Shown in pieces: positions 5,921 through 5,923 of a stretch of 5,923 bases of DNA (its first letter is position 1; the number at the start of each line of letters is the position of its first letter). The notes under the pieces were generated by a model. The model was given only the letters and a program-made list of their open reading frames with translations. It was not told where the DNA came from and ran no database searches. The position numbers were made by a program, and so were the translations under genes. The stretch comes from Campylobacterota bacterium (GTDB lineage Bacteria; Campylobacterota; Campylobacteria; Campylobacterales; Sulfurospirillaceae). Location: contig RZYK01000130.1 of NCBI GenBank assembly GCA_009930355.1, forward strand, positions 1 to 5,923, given 5' to 3'.

Positions 5921-5923
5921 TAA

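Overview
The window is one block of chemotaxis genes, all on the minus strand and packed almost end to end. AT-rich codon use and a CheA/MCP set unlike that of enteric bacteria suggest a Campylobacterota member, perhaps Sulfurospirillum-like. That placement rests on general impression and no database search was possible. In transcription order, from high to low coordinates, the genes are: a CheY-type response regulator (5523-5909), CheW (5013-5519), a transmembrane methyl-accepting chemotaxis protein (3024-5009), a small STAS-like protein (2673-2942), CheA histidine kinase (638-2680), and the first 212 codons of CheR methyltransferase (1-638), which runs off the window.

Together these form a nearly complete signalling pathway. 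The MCP senses a periplasmic signal through a long all-helical domain. CheW couples it to CheA. CheA autophosphorylates on its HPt histidine and passes the phosphate to the CheY. CheR methylates the MCP for adaptation. A CheB (and perhaps CheD) would be expected beyond position 1. The CheA has no C-terminal receiver domain, unlike the CheA-receiver fusion known as the main flagellar kinase of Campylobacter and Helicobacter. This cluster may therefore be an additional or alternative chemotaxis system.

Gene junctions are very tight: 3 nt at cheY/cheW and at cheW/mcp, an 8-nt overlap at STAS-like/cheA, and a 1-nt overlap at cheA/cheR. The only real gap is 2943-3023, between the MCP and the STAS-like gene. 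It carries a perfect 16-bp inverted repeat (2986-3019) made of two TTTACATGTAAA palindromes. A third copy of its 10-nt core lies inside cheA. No promoter could be called with confidence; the main promoter probably lies above 5923. There is no gene-free stretch over 300 bases, and I see no RNA gene, mobile element or CRISPR array.

I did not find an unambiguously new system. The points most worth a second look are the divergent STAS-like protein inserted directly before cheA, the double palindrome upstream of it, and the sensory and C-terminal features of the MCP.
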